Source of the DNA: an uncultured Prevotellaceae bacterium
Lineage (GTDB): Bacteria; Bacteroidota; Bacteroidia; Bacteroidales; Bacteroidaceae
DNA: 64,000 bases
Reading direction: 5' to 3'
NCBI GenBank assembly: GCA_900319385.1
Contig: ONOG01000003.1
Coordinates: 1-64,000, forward strand
Notes under the pieces: model-generated
What the model was told of the DNA's origin: nothing
Databases searched by the model: none
The model's input: the letters and a program-made list of their open reading frames with translations, nothing else
Translations under genes and position numbers: made by a program
Shown: positions 1-8,328 of the stretch, piece after piece
How positions within the stretch are numbered: position 1 is the first letter of the stretch
How the letters are laid out: every line of letters starts with the position of its first letter

Positions 1-129
1 AGGGACTTACTTTTGGAAAACGCAACTCACTATCGCATATAATCAGCGATTGAAAGCCACTTCTTTAACAATAAAAACTTTTACCGGACACCAATAATAC
101 ACTATACACTAAACACTAAACATTTGTAC

Positions 130-2292
130 TTATTCGTCCTCGGGTTTCGTTCCTTCCGTCTTCGTAGCGGCGTCACGCTGGTATTCGTCGAGCGTCAGGC
201 CATAGGTCGTGCGAAGCACACGGAACTCCGTGCGGCGGTTCAGCGCATTGCAGATTTCCTGCTTCTCCTCGTCGGGCAGCTTCTTGATGAACGCTTCGGT
301 GAGCGTGTCGCCCTCGGTGAGGAACTCATGCTGGGCTGCCAGACGGCGACGTACCACCTTCGGACGACTTTCGCCATAGCCGACGGCGGTCAGACGGTCC
401 TTAGCCACACCGTGCTCGATCATATAGTTGACCACACTCTCGGCACGTCGCTGGGCCAGACGCTCGTTGTAGAAGTCGCTGCCTCGGTAGTCGCAATGCG
501 ACGAAAGCTCGATGGTGATGTTCGGATTTTCCTCCATCATCACGACAAGCTTGTCCAGGGCCTCCTTCGATTCCGGCAACAGCGTAGCCTTGTCGTACTC
601 GTAGAAGATGTTGTCGATGAGCACGGGGATGTTGATAGGCGGCAGCGGGAATTGCAGGACATAGTCCTCACTCTCCTCGCTTTGGAACACCTTCAGCTCC
701 TGTTTCACGTTCAGGTAACCCTTACACGTACCGAGGAAAACATAGTCAACGCCTGGCTTCACAATCTTTGTGAACGAACCGTCGGCACGCACGCTGACTT
801 TCTCGTTCGTACCGTCGTTACCCACCATATAGACCAGACCCTCGGGCAGTTCGTAGCCGTCCTTCTCATACAGCCAGCCCGTGACCGTCTGCAGCACCTC
901 GGGCAGCTCGAAACTGTAGATATGTTCCCACCCCTTGCCGTCGTTGCGGCTTGAGCAGAAGAGCCCACGGTTGTGCACACCGTCGAACGTCATGCCGAAG
1001 TCGTCGGCGTAGCTGTTGAGGGGGTATTGCTGATTCTCCACAATCCAGCCACGCACCGAGTCGGGCGTAGCCTTCAGGATGTCGAGGCCGCCCATGCCAG
1101 GATGGCCGTCGGAAGAGAAGTAAAGGTCGCCGTTGGGACGGAACGACGGAAACATCTCGTCGCCAGGCGTATTGATGGGGCGTCCCAAGTTTTCCACGCC
1201 ACCGAAACCGCTCGTCATGATACGCACGCGCCAAATGTCCATTCCGCCCACACCGCCAGGCATGTCGCTGACGAAGTACATCCACTCGCCGTCGGGCGTG
1301 ATGGCAGGGTGAGCGTAGGATGAAAGCGTGTCTCTGCTGATCTCACACTTCGTCGGCTTCGCCCACGACGCATCGCTGCGAGTCGACTGCCATATCTCGG
1401 CATAGCGGGGATAGTCGGGGTCGCTGGAGCAGCGCGTGAAGTACATCGTCCTGCCGTCGGGCGAGAAGCAGCATGCCCCCTCGTCGTACTCGCCGTTCAC
1501 CTCCGAATCAACCACCTCGGGCTGTTTCCACTTGCCGTTCTCCTCACGACGGGCGAGGAATAGGTCGGCAAACTTCACGCCCGTGATGCCGCTCAAGTCG
1601 TCGCCCGTAGCATCGTTGCGCGTCGAGCTGAGCACCAGCTGGTCCGACTCCATCAGGTTGATATTCCATTCCGTCTTGCCCAGCATGGCATTCTGCTCGG
1701 CAGCCTCCGTCGCCTTCTGATCCACATCATCCTTCGTCGGGTTCTGATTGCCCACGCCAGCCATCCCAGCCGGCACGAGCATGGGGCAGAAGTCGCTGCG
1801 CCGAGCATTGAAGATGGCTTCGCGCTTCACCTTGTAGAGGTTGGGCGCAGCCTTCCACTGCGGACCGAGTTCGCACGAGAGCAGTCCGATGTGCGCCAGT
1901 TCGTTCCCTGGGTCGAGTTCGAGGTAGGCACGGAAGTTCTGCTCAGCCTGCTTGTAGTTGCCCGTCTTCAGTTGCTGCTGAGCCAGGTAGAAGACGGCGA
2001 GCGAGTCGGGATACTTATAGCGTACGGCGTTCTGGAAAGCCGCCACCGCCTTCTGCGCGTTGTTGATGCGACGGTAGCAGTCGCCCATCATGAAGGCACG
2101 CTGTCCGCGCTTGGCCTTCTGCTTCGAAGGGATGCGCGAGTAGGACTTCTTGAACCATGCGGCAGCCGTGTTATATTCGCCGATGGCCATCGCCTGCTCA
2201 CCTTTCTTATAAGCAATGTTCTCGTTGCTGCACGAGAGCATCAGCACTGTGCAGAGCAACGAGAACAGGAATATGGGCCTTCTACGTTTCAT
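130..2292 (-). CDS. porE: PorE-like T9SS component (TPR, PD40 propeller, OmpA domain lipoprotein)
   Basis: This is probably the type IX secretion component PorE, which anchors the outer-membrane complex to peptidoglycan. The N-terminus is a lipoprotein signal (FSLLCTVLMLSC). TPR-like repeats follow at about residues 30-140, then a PD40/WD40-like propeller region at about 200-460 with repeated FSPDG, ITPDG and FRPNG motifs. A small carboxypeptidase-regulatory-like domain lies at about 470-540. A C-terminal OmpA peptidoglycan-binding domain begins near FYEYDKATLLPES and contains the NERLAQRRAESV motif. About 720 residues in this order matches the family. A TTG lies two codons upstream, but I chose the ATG at 2292 because the signal peptide then begins MKRRR. 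Identification rests on domain order, so a related OmpA/TPR lipoprotein is the alternative. Confidence 0.85.
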   Translation of the reverse strand: MKRRRPIFLFSLLCTVLMLSCSNENIAYKKGEQAMAIGEYNTAAAWFKKSYSRIPSKQKAKRGQRAFMMGDCYRRINNAQKAVAAFQNAVRYKYPDSLAVFYLAQQQLKTGNYKQAEQNFRAYLELDPGNELAHIGLLSCELGPQWKAAPNLYKVKREAIFNARRSDFCPMLVPAGMAGVGNQNPTKDDVDQKATEAAEQNAMLGKTEWNINLMESDQLVLSSTRNDATGDDLSGITGVKFADLFLARREENGKWKQPEVVDSEVNGEYDEGACCFSPDGRTMYFTRCSSDPDYPRYAEIWQSTRSDASWAKPTKCEISRDTLSSYAHPAITPDGEWMYFVSDMPGGVGGMDIWRVRIMTSGFGGVENLGRPINTPGDEMFPSFRPNGDLYFSSDGHPGMGGLDILKATPDSVRGWIVENQQYPLNSYADDFGMTFDGVHNRGLFCSSRNDGKGWEHIYSFELPEVLQTVTGWLYEKDGYELPEGLVYMVGNDGTNEKVSVRADGSFTKIVKPGVDYVFLGTCKGYLNVKQELKVFQSEESEDYVLQFPLPPINIPVLIDNIFYEYDKATLLPESKEALDKLVVMMEENPNITIELSSHCDYRGSDFYNERLAQRRAESVVNYMIEHGVAKDRLTAVGYGESRPKVVRRRLAAQHEFLTEGDTLTEAFIKKLPDEEKQEICNALNRRTEFRVLRTTYGLTLDEYQRDAATKTEGTKPEDE

Positions 2293-2357
2293 ATCCAAAA
2301 GTAATAACGCTAAAACTCCCGTTTTTATTGTAAGTCACTCACCTCTATTAGGTAGAG

Positions 2358-3644
2358 TCAGAAGTTATACGTCAGTCCGAGCGTGAAGTATTCTTTGAAC
2401 TGGAAGTAGCCGAGGTTGTCGTCGTAGAAGTCGGGCGAACGGTTGTCGTCGAAGCGCCAGAGGGTGTAGAGTTCGGCGGCGATGTAGCGCGAGAACTGGT
2501 ACTGGAAGGCGTTTTCGAGTTCGGCTTCGGCATACTTGTATGAGGTGAAGAAATAGCTTCGGTTGCGCCAATAGAAGTCTTTCGCTATCTTCAGTTTGAG
2601 TTTCAGCTCGGCTTTCATACCGAAGTCCTGGTGGAAGTTCTGCCCCACCATCTTGTACGAACGGTGGATGTTCTCTTCGTCGGCGCGGATGTAGCGAAAC
2701 TTGTAGGAGAGTGGGAGCAGAGCCACGCTGAGTTCGTTGCCGTTCTTGAGCGAGGGTTTGAAGTCCATACCGAGCGAGGCGTAGAAGTCGAGCGGTGCGC
2801 AGAACTTGGAGTAGGTGCGTGCGTCGTTCACGCGATAGCCGGGCAGGAACTGTGTGTTGGCTTCAACCGAGGCGGTGTAGTACCACGACTTGGCTGCCTT
2901 GACGCCGAGTTTGCTGTATAGGTTGAGTTTGTCGTTGTTGGTGATGTAGTTGTGACAGGTGTCGGCGCTGGTAGCGACGAATCCCAGGCGCATGTCGAGC
3001 CGGTTCTCCCAGGTGATGCGTCGCTGGTCGTCGTACTTGAGTTCGAGCAGCACCGACGTGAGCAGCGTGTAGTTGTTGTCGCCGCCTTTGTACCAGTTTT
3101 CGCTGAAGTAGTTCTGCGTGAGCTGCAGCTTGAACGTGCCTTTTGCCTTCCAGAAATTCGGCCGTTTGATTTCGAGTCCGATGTCATCGACGACGTCGGC
3201 CACGTTGTCGAGCTGTGCATCGACCGTCGTTGCGGTGAGCACGTCGGCCACGTCCTTGGCGATGTTCTGCTGCTCGGGTGTGCGAACCATATCGACTTGC
3301 TCGCCCTGGAACTGCCCGTCGTGATAGCGGACGAGTTCGGGATGCTGGGCGTAGAGTTGGAACAGGGCTCCGGACTCCATCCCTTGGGGTGGAGCCACGG
3401 GTATGGGTTGCGCGAGGCTGAACTGGCTCTTCACTACGTCGCGATAGTATGTCGAGGGTCCCATCATGCGGTAGAGGTAGGGGCTGGGGGCCACGGTATC
3501 GACGTACTGGTCGGACTCGCGTGCGAGGCGTTTCTGCATACGCGACAACGAGTCGGCAAAGGCTGTCGTAGCCTTGCTGACCCGCTGTGCATGCGCCATC
3601 AGCGCAGTGGCAAACAAAAGTAGTATGATGGGCAGTCTGTTCAC
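2358..3644 (-). CDS. DUF3078 outer-membrane protein
   Basis: Secreted protein of 428 residues with a signal peptide (cleavage after MAHAQ). The C-terminal half (about residues 160-428) matches the DUF3078 pattern: LTQNYFSENWYKGGDNNYTL, repeated aromatic beta-strands and a final aromatic residue (LGLTYNF), all typical of an outer-membrane beta-barrel. Its function is unknown. The likely start is GTG, whose first bases form a GTGA overlap with the stop of the flavodiiron gene upstream (positions 3641-3644), so translation is probably coupled. No functional link to FprA is evident. I am confident of the family and not of any role. Confidence 0.8.
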   Translation of the reverse strand: MNRLPIILLLFATALMAHAQRVSKATTAFADSLSRMQKRLARESDQYVDTVAPSPYLYRMMGPSTYYRDVVKSQFSLAQPIPVAPPQGMESGALFQLYAQHPELVRYHDGQFQGEQVDMVRTPEQQNIAKDVADVLTATTVDAQLDNVADVVDDIGLEIKRPNFWKAKGTFKLQLTQNYFSENWYKGGDNNYTLLTSVLLELKYDDQRRITWENRLDMRLGFVATSADTCHNYITNNDKLNLYSKLGVKAAKSWYYTASVEANTQFLPGYRVNDARTYSKFCAPLDFYASLGMDFKPSLKNGNELSVALLPLSYKFRYIRADEENIHRSYKMVGQNFHQDFGMKAELKLKLKIAKDFYWRNRSYFFTSYKYAEAELENAFQYQFSRYIAAELYTLWRFDDNRSPDFYDDNLGYFQFKEYFTLGLTYNF

Positions 3645-4813
3645 GCGTTCAGTGCGGCTGCCAGTTCCTTGAGTTTCTCGACCGTCTGCGGCTTCACAGT
3701 ACTCTCGACGGTGACGATGGGTTCGACCACGGTGATGCCTTTCAGCTGTTCCATGGCTTCGCGCATCTTCTTGGCTGCCATCGGTGCCCAGGAACCGTTT
3801 TCGATGAACGCCACGCGGCGGTTCTGATAGTTCTTGATCTGGAGGTGGTGGATGAAGTCCTCCATGATGGGCATCACTCCGCCGTCGTAGGTCGGGGCGG
3901 CCAGGACAAGACGGTCGTAGCGGAAGGCATCCTCGACGGCTTCGTGCAGATCGTCGCGGCGAAGGTCGGCGGTCGATACCTTCACGTCGTAGTCACTCTT
4001 GATGATGCTGGCGAGCTTGAGCGCTGCCTCTTCCGTGTTGCCATGGAGCGAGCAGTAGGCAATGAAGATGCCTGAATCCTCGGGCTCGTAGGAGCTCCAG
4101 GTGTTGTACGTGTTGACGTAGTAGGCGATATCCTGATCAAGCACGGGTCCGTGGAGGGGGCAGATTTTCTGGATGTCCAGACTGCCGAGTTTCTTGAGCA
4201 GCATCTGCACCTGTGCACCGTACTTGCCGACGATATTGAAATAGTAGCGGCGTGCCTCGCAAGCCCAACCCTCGGGGTCGTCGTAGCTGAGGGCGCCGAA
4301 CTTGCCGAATGCATCGGCCGAGAAGAGGATTTTTTCCTTCTCTTCGTATTCCACCATCACCTCGGGCCAGTGGACCATCGGGGCGGTGAAGAAGCGCAGC
4401 GTGTGCTCACCCAGCGGCAGTGTGTCGCCGTCCTTTACCAGCATGACGCGCTCCTGCGGCAGTTCGACGCCGAAGAATCGGGTGATGAGCTGCACTGCCT
4501 TCTGCGTGCAGACGACGGTGATGTCGGGCCAGGTGTCGAGCACAAGCTTCACGTTCGACGAGTGGTCCGGCTCCATGTGGCTCACCACGAGGTAGTCGGG
4601 GCGTCGTCCGTCAAGCGCCTGCGTCAGGTTGTCCATCCACTCGTTGGTCTTGCGTGCGTCGATGGTGTCGAGCACAGCGACTTTCTCATCCAGAATGATA
4701 TACGAATTGTAGCTGATTCCCTCGGGAATGGCGTACTGACCCTCGAACAGATCCAGTTCCGTGTCGTCTGCTCCAATGTACTGAATACCGGGGGCAATGG
4801 TTTTCTCGTTCAT
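3641..4813 (-). CDS. Flavodiiron protein (FprA family, A-type flavoprotein)
   Basis: Flavodiiron proteins reduce O2 (or NO) to water (or N2O) in the cytoplasm of anaerobes. The N-terminal metallo-beta-lactamase-like domain (about residues 1-250) carries the diiron ligands, including HMEPDH at 79-84 and a later HGPVL. The C-terminal flavodoxin domain (about 253-390) begins IFIAYCSLHGNTEEA, an FMN phosphate-binding loop, and contains APTYDGG. The length of 390 residues is normal for the two-domain class without a rubredoxin tail. The ATG at 4813 gives a normal N-terminus. A TAACTTTG -7 box lies at 4848-4855. With the rubrerythrin at 15.4 kb it points to an oxygen-defence set. Confidence 0.93.
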   Translation of the reverse strand: MNEKTIAPGIQYIGADDTELDLFEGQYAIPEGISYNSYIILDEKVAVLDTIDARKTNEWMDNLTQALDGRRPDYLVVSHMEPDHSSNVKLVLDTWPDITVVCTQKAVQLITRFFGVELPQERVMLVKDGDTLPLGEHTLRFFTAPMVHWPEVMVEYEEKEKILFSADAFGKFGALSYDDPEGWACEARRYYFNIVGKYGAQVQMLLKKLGSLDIQKICPLHGPVLDQDIAYYVNTYNTWSSYEPEDSGIFIAYCSLHGNTEEAALKLASIIKSDYDVKVSTADLRRDDLHEAVEDAFRYDRLVLAAPTYDGGVMPIMEDFIHHLQIKNYQNRRVAFIENGSWAPMAAKKMREAMEQLKGITVVEPIVTVESTVKPQTVEKLKELAAALNA

Positions 4814-4847
4814 AGTCTTTCTACTTATTAAATAATAATTGCAGGTG

Positions 4848-4855
4848 CAAAGTTA
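4848..4855 (-). promoter_or_regulatory. -7 box for the FprA-DUF3078 operon
   Basis: Read on the minus strand this is TAACTTTG, matching Bacteroidetes TAnnTTTG, 34 bp before the FprA ATG. The expected -33 TTTG is not intact. That position falls inside an AAAAGTG heptamer tract (4863-4912). Confidence 0.6.
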
Positions 4856-4862
4856 CGACAAA

Positions 4863-4912
4863 AAAGTGAAAAGTGAAAAGTGATTTCTTCGAAAAGTGAA
4901 AAGTGAAAAGTG
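4863..4912. repeat. AAAAGTG heptamer tract between divergent promoters
   Basis: Imperfect tandem copies of the 7-mer AAAAGTG, broken by one TTTCTTCG segment and followed by A/T-rich (AAAATTA)n sequence up to 4950. It sits between the minus-strand FprA -7 box and the plus-strand -7 box at 4961. The same heptamer recurs near 29.2, 30.4, 41.0, 53.6, 54.2 and 59.7 kb. Confidence 0.8.
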
Positions 4913-4960
4913 AAAAATTCAAAATTAAAAATATAAAATTAAAAATTAAAAAAATTGTCG

Positions 4961-4968
4961 TACCTTTG
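4961..4968 (+). promoter_or_regulatory. -7 box for the 5.0-11.1 kb operon
   Basis: TACCTTTG matches TAnnTTTG and lies 33 bp before the ATG at 5002. No clear TTTG is found about 20 bp upstream, where the sequence is A/T repeat. Confidence 0.55.
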
Positions 4969-5001
4969 CGGACAAATAGACACCTATCTAACTGTACTCA
5001 C

Positions 5002-6288
5002 ATGAAAACAACAACCAAACTATGCTTGGCGCTGATGCTCGCGCTCGGCTCGTGCACGGCCGTCATGGCCCAGGGCTACACGTTGCCCAAGGGAAAAGCT
5101 ATCTACATTCCCGAAGAACTGCAATCGAACGACTTCACCAATCCCGACTCGAAATGGAGCTACCACCGCATGGCTGCTACGGAGAACGTGGTGGTGTTCT
5201 GGGAAAAAGGCTTCGGCGACGACCTCTCGAAGGCTCCTGACCTGGAGGGACACAAGATGACAGTAGATTTGCAAAATCTTCTGGCACGACTCGAATTCTT
5301 CTACCAGACCTACCGCGACGAGTTTAAGTTCACGCTACCTGGCTCGAAAGCCGACTCGCTGCGCATGATGGTGATGCTCAACTACTCGCTCGAAGGCACA
5401 GCCTACGGCGGCTGCTACGACAACGTGATCGGCGCGCTGTGGATTGCGCCCAACCGTGTGCAGGACAAGAAGCTGAACTGCATCGCCCACGAAATCGGAC
5501 ACTCGTTCCAGATTCAGATTGCTTGCGACGGACGCGGACACGGACTCGGCGGCGGCATCTACGAAATGTGTTCGCAATGGATGCTCTGGCAGGTGAACCC
5601 CGAGTGGACGACTGACGAGAACTATCACTGGGAAGCCTTCCGCAAGCTGTTCCACCTGCGGTTCCTGGCCGGCGAAAACATCTACCACTCGCCCTACGTG
5701 TTGGAGTATTGGTCCACGCGCCACGGCGTACGTGTCATAGCCGACCTGTTCCGCGAAGGCCGTGGACGTGAGGACATCGCCCAGGCATATATGCGTATGT
5801 TCAACCTCGACTTGGACGGCATGGCCGACGAGATGTACGACTGCTACTCGCGCCTCGTCACGTTTGACTTTCCACGTGTGAAGTCGTCGCACAAACAATA
5901 CGCCTGCCAGCTGGAAACACCGACCACAACGGAGGGCAACGTAGTGAAGCCTCAGACAGAGTTCATTCCACAGACCTACGGATTCAACGTCGTACCACTG
6001 CCTCTGAAGGCCGGCACGGTGACGTTCAAAGGCCTGGGCGACAAGACAAAGGACAGCTATCGCTGGGGCGTGGTGCTGGTTGACCAGGACATGAACGCCA
6101 CCTACCTGCCGATGCAGCGCACATTCAGTGGAAAACAGAAATACACCCCTACCACTACGACGAAGAAGGCATACCTCGTCGTCGTAGGCTGCCCTGCCGA
6201 CGAGTACGGTTACCAGGCCGGCAATCCATATGAGCGCCGGAATGAAGCCCCCGAACGCACCTATCCATATCAAATCACCGTTAAATAA
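5002..6288 (+). CDS. Secreted HExxH protein, probably DUF6055 family
   Basis: Protein of 428 residues with a signal peptide (MKTTTKLCLALMLALGSC, ending near AVMAQG). The centre carries CIAHEIGHSFQIQ, a zinc-metallopeptidase-like HExxH, preceded by a conserved block on the fate of the structure (VVVFWEKGFG, YGGCYDNVIGALWIAP). The C-terminal third is beta-rich. The layout resembles DUF6055 proteins, whose substrate is not known. The reading frame is open upstream to 4903, but that stretch encodes repeat-like Lys/Ile sequence, so the ATG at 5002 with its signal peptide is preferred. It is the first gene of an operon with GH97, nucleotidase and MFS transporter genes. A peptidase role is plausible but unproven. 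Confidence 0.7.
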   Translation: MKTTTKLCLALMLALGSCTAVMAQGYTLPKGKAIYIPEELQSNDFTNPDSKWSYHRMAATENVVVFWEKGFGDDLSKAPDLEGHKMTVDLQNLLARLEFFYQTYRDEFKFTLPGSKADSLRMMVMLNYSLEGTAYGGCYDNVIGALWIAPNRVQDKKLNCIAHEIGHSFQIQIACDGRGHGLGGGIYEMCSQWMLWQVNPEWTTDENYHWEAFRKLFHLRFLAGENIYHSPYVLEYWSTRHGVRVIADLFREGRGREDIAQAYMRMFNLDLDGMADEMYDCYSRLVTFDFPRVKSSHKQYACQLETPTTTEGNVVKPQTEFIPQTYGFNVVPLPLKAGTVTFKGLGDKTKDSYRWGVVLVDQDMNATYLPMQRTFSGKQKYTPTTTTKKAYLVVVGCPADEYGYQAGNPYERRNEAPERTYPYQITVK

Positions 6289-6300
6289 ACAGTTACGACC

Positions 6301-8322
6301 ATGATGCAACGATATATTCTCTCAGCATTCTGTATGCTCTCTGTGCTCTGTGCCTCAGCACAGCTCAAGCCCATCGACGCTAAGAACTACCGCATCACCT
6401 CGCCCGACGGGAGTGTGACGGTAGAGGTCACCGACCGCGGTGCCATCACCTACAGCATCTATGCCTACGACACAAAAGTGCTCGCCGATTGCCGTCTCGG
6501 TTTGGAGATTGAAGGACGTGGCGACCTGCAGTTCAGCACTATCTCCGGCACCAAGACGAGCCACAAGAAGGAGCACATCACAGCCCCATTCTATCGCCAA
6601 GCCGCTTTCGATACAGAATATACAGAACTGACCCTAAAGCTGAAGAAAGGCTTCGACATCGAGTTCCGTGCTTACAACGACGGTGTGGCCTACCGCTTCG
6701 TCGCGACGGGTATGAAGAAGCAGGACTACCGCGTCGCCAACGAGACCGTCGAACTGAACTTCACCGAAGCCGGCATGTCGTGGATTCCCTACTCCACCAA
6801 CCCCAAGAAGCCCGAAGCGATGGCGTTCCAAGCCGTCTATAGCGCAAAACCCCTCGCCGAGCAGCGCACCGACCTGCTAGCGTTCCTGCCCTGCACCGTG
6901 GCCTCCGGCGCTCAGCTCGACACGGGTGAGGGCATCAAACTCACGCTGATGGAGAGCAATGTCGAGGACTATCCTGGCATGTTTGTCAAGCCCAATGGCA
7001 ATGCGCTGAAAGCATGGTTTGCACCCTATCCCAAGACTTTCGACTACTATGCATGGCGCAAGCAGCGCTACGTGAAAGAGACGGAGACATACATCGCACG
7101 TTGCCACGGCAATCGCACATTCCCCTGGCGCATCGTCGGCATCAGCCACCGCGACTCCGACCTGCCCACCAACAACCTCGTCTATGCCCTGACTTCGCCC
7201 AACCGCATCGGCGACACTACGTGGATCAAACCAGGACTCGTTTCGTGGGACTGGTGGAACGACTGGGGGCTTTCGGGCGTTCCGTTCAAGGCGGGCATCA
7301 ACATGGAGACATATAAATATTATATCGACTTCGCCGCAAAGAACCATCTTCCCTACATCATCCTCGACGAAGGGTGGTACGAACCCAAAGGCGGCGACAT
7401 GTTGACCACCATTCCCGACATCAACCTGCCGGAGTTGGTGAACTACGGCAGGCAAAAGGGAGTACGGCTGATTCTTTGGACCGTTTTCAATGTGCTCGAC
7501 GACCAGCTCGAAGCCGCCTGCAAGAAATATGCAGAGATGGGCATCGCCGGATTTAAGGTGGACTTCCTCGACCGCTACGATCAGGAAGGTGTGGAGATGG
7601 CCTATCGCATCGCCGATGTCTGTGCCCGCCATCACCTCATGCTCGACTACCACGGCGTCTTCCCACCGACGGGCATCAACCGCAGCTATCCCAACATCGT
7701 CAACTTCGAGAGTGTGTTCGGCATGGAGGAAGCAAAATGGACCAAGCACGACGAGCAGGACATGCCGCTCTACGACGTCACCTTCCCCTTCATCCGTCAG
7801 CAGACAGGCTATACCGACTTTACACCTGGTGGGATGCGCAACGCCACTCGCGCCGACTTCCAGCCAGTCTATAACAACCCCATGACCATGGGCACACGCT
7901 GCCACCAACTGGCCATGTATATCGTCCACGACTCGCCGCTCACCATGCTGGCAGACAACCCCACGGCCTACGAACGCGAACCGCAGTTCACCGACTTCAT
8001 CACCCAACTGCCCACAGTGTTCGACGAAACACGCATCCTCAGCGGCGTCATCGGCAAGTATATCGTCACGGCCCGCCGCAAGGGAAGCACCTGGTATGTG
8101 GCAGGACAGACCAACTGGGACGCCCGCGAGGTGGGAGTGCCGTTCTCGTTCCTCGACGAAGGCGCCACCTACTCGCTGCGAGAGTGCATCGATGGTGTGA
8201 ATGCCAATAAGAATGCCTGCGACTATTTGCTCAAGCAGGCGAACGACGTCAACCACACACAAGCGCTGAAAGTGCAGATGGCCAGCGGAGGCGGTTTCGC
8301 CATGATACTCAAGAAAAACTAA
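6301..8322 (+). CDS. Glycoside hydrolase family 97, retaining type
   Basis: Exo-acting alpha-glycosidase with a signal peptide (ends ...CASAQ). The N-terminal GH97 beta-sandwich covers about residues 25-290, the TIM barrel about 300-560 and a C-terminal beta domain the rest. The 673 residues are close to the retaining Bacteroides enzyme BtGH97b (about 660). The barrel contains GFKVDFLDR with Asp421 in the position of the retaining nucleophile, which is Gly in the inverting SusB type. Glu470 (NFESVFG) is the candidate acid/base. From this, alpha-galactosidase-like retaining chemistry is more likely than alpha-glucosidase. Tandem ATG codons lie at 6301 and 6304. It starts 12 bp after the previous stop. 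Confidence 0.92.
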   Translation: MMQRYILSAFCMLSVLCASAQLKPIDAKNYRITSPDGSVTVEVTDRGAITYSIYAYDTKVLADCRLGLEIEGRGDLQFSTISGTKTSHKKEHITAPFYRQAAFDTEYTELTLKLKKGFDIEFRAYNDGVAYRFVATGMKKQDYRVANETVELNFTEAGMSWIPYSTNPKKPEAMAFQAVYSAKPLAEQRTDLLAFLPCTVASGAQLDTGEGIKLTLMESNVEDYPGMFVKPNGNALKAWFAPYPKTFDYYAWRKQRYVKETETYIARCHGNRTFPWRIVGISHRDSDLPTNNLVYALTSPNRIGDTTWIKPGLVSWDWWNDWGLSGVPFKAGINMETYKYYIDFAAKNHLPYIILDEGWYEPKGGDMLTTIPDINLPELVNYGRQKGVRLILWTVFNVLDDQLEAACKKYAEMGIAGFKVDFLDRYDQEGVEMAYRIADVCARHHLMLDYHGVFPPTGINRSYPNIVNFESVFGMEEAKWTKHDEQDMPLYDVTFPFIRQQTGYTDFTPGGMRNATRADFQPVYNNPMTMGTRCHQLAMYIVHDSPLTMLADNPTAYEREPQFTDFITQLPTVFDETRILSGVIGKYIVTARRKGSTWYVAGQTNWDAREVGVPFSFLDEGATYSLRECIDGVNANKNACDYLLKQANDVNHTQALKVQMASGGGFAMILKKN

Positions 8323-8328
8323 ACAAGG

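Noticed and set aside
1..129. A gene fragment at the window start
   Set aside because: No frame with a recognisable product. It contains tandem ACACTAAAC-type repeats after the porE stop.
4903..5001. N-terminal extension of the HExxH protein
   Set aside because: It encodes repeat-derived Lys/Ile-rich sequence upstream of a perfect signal peptide and covers the -7 box.
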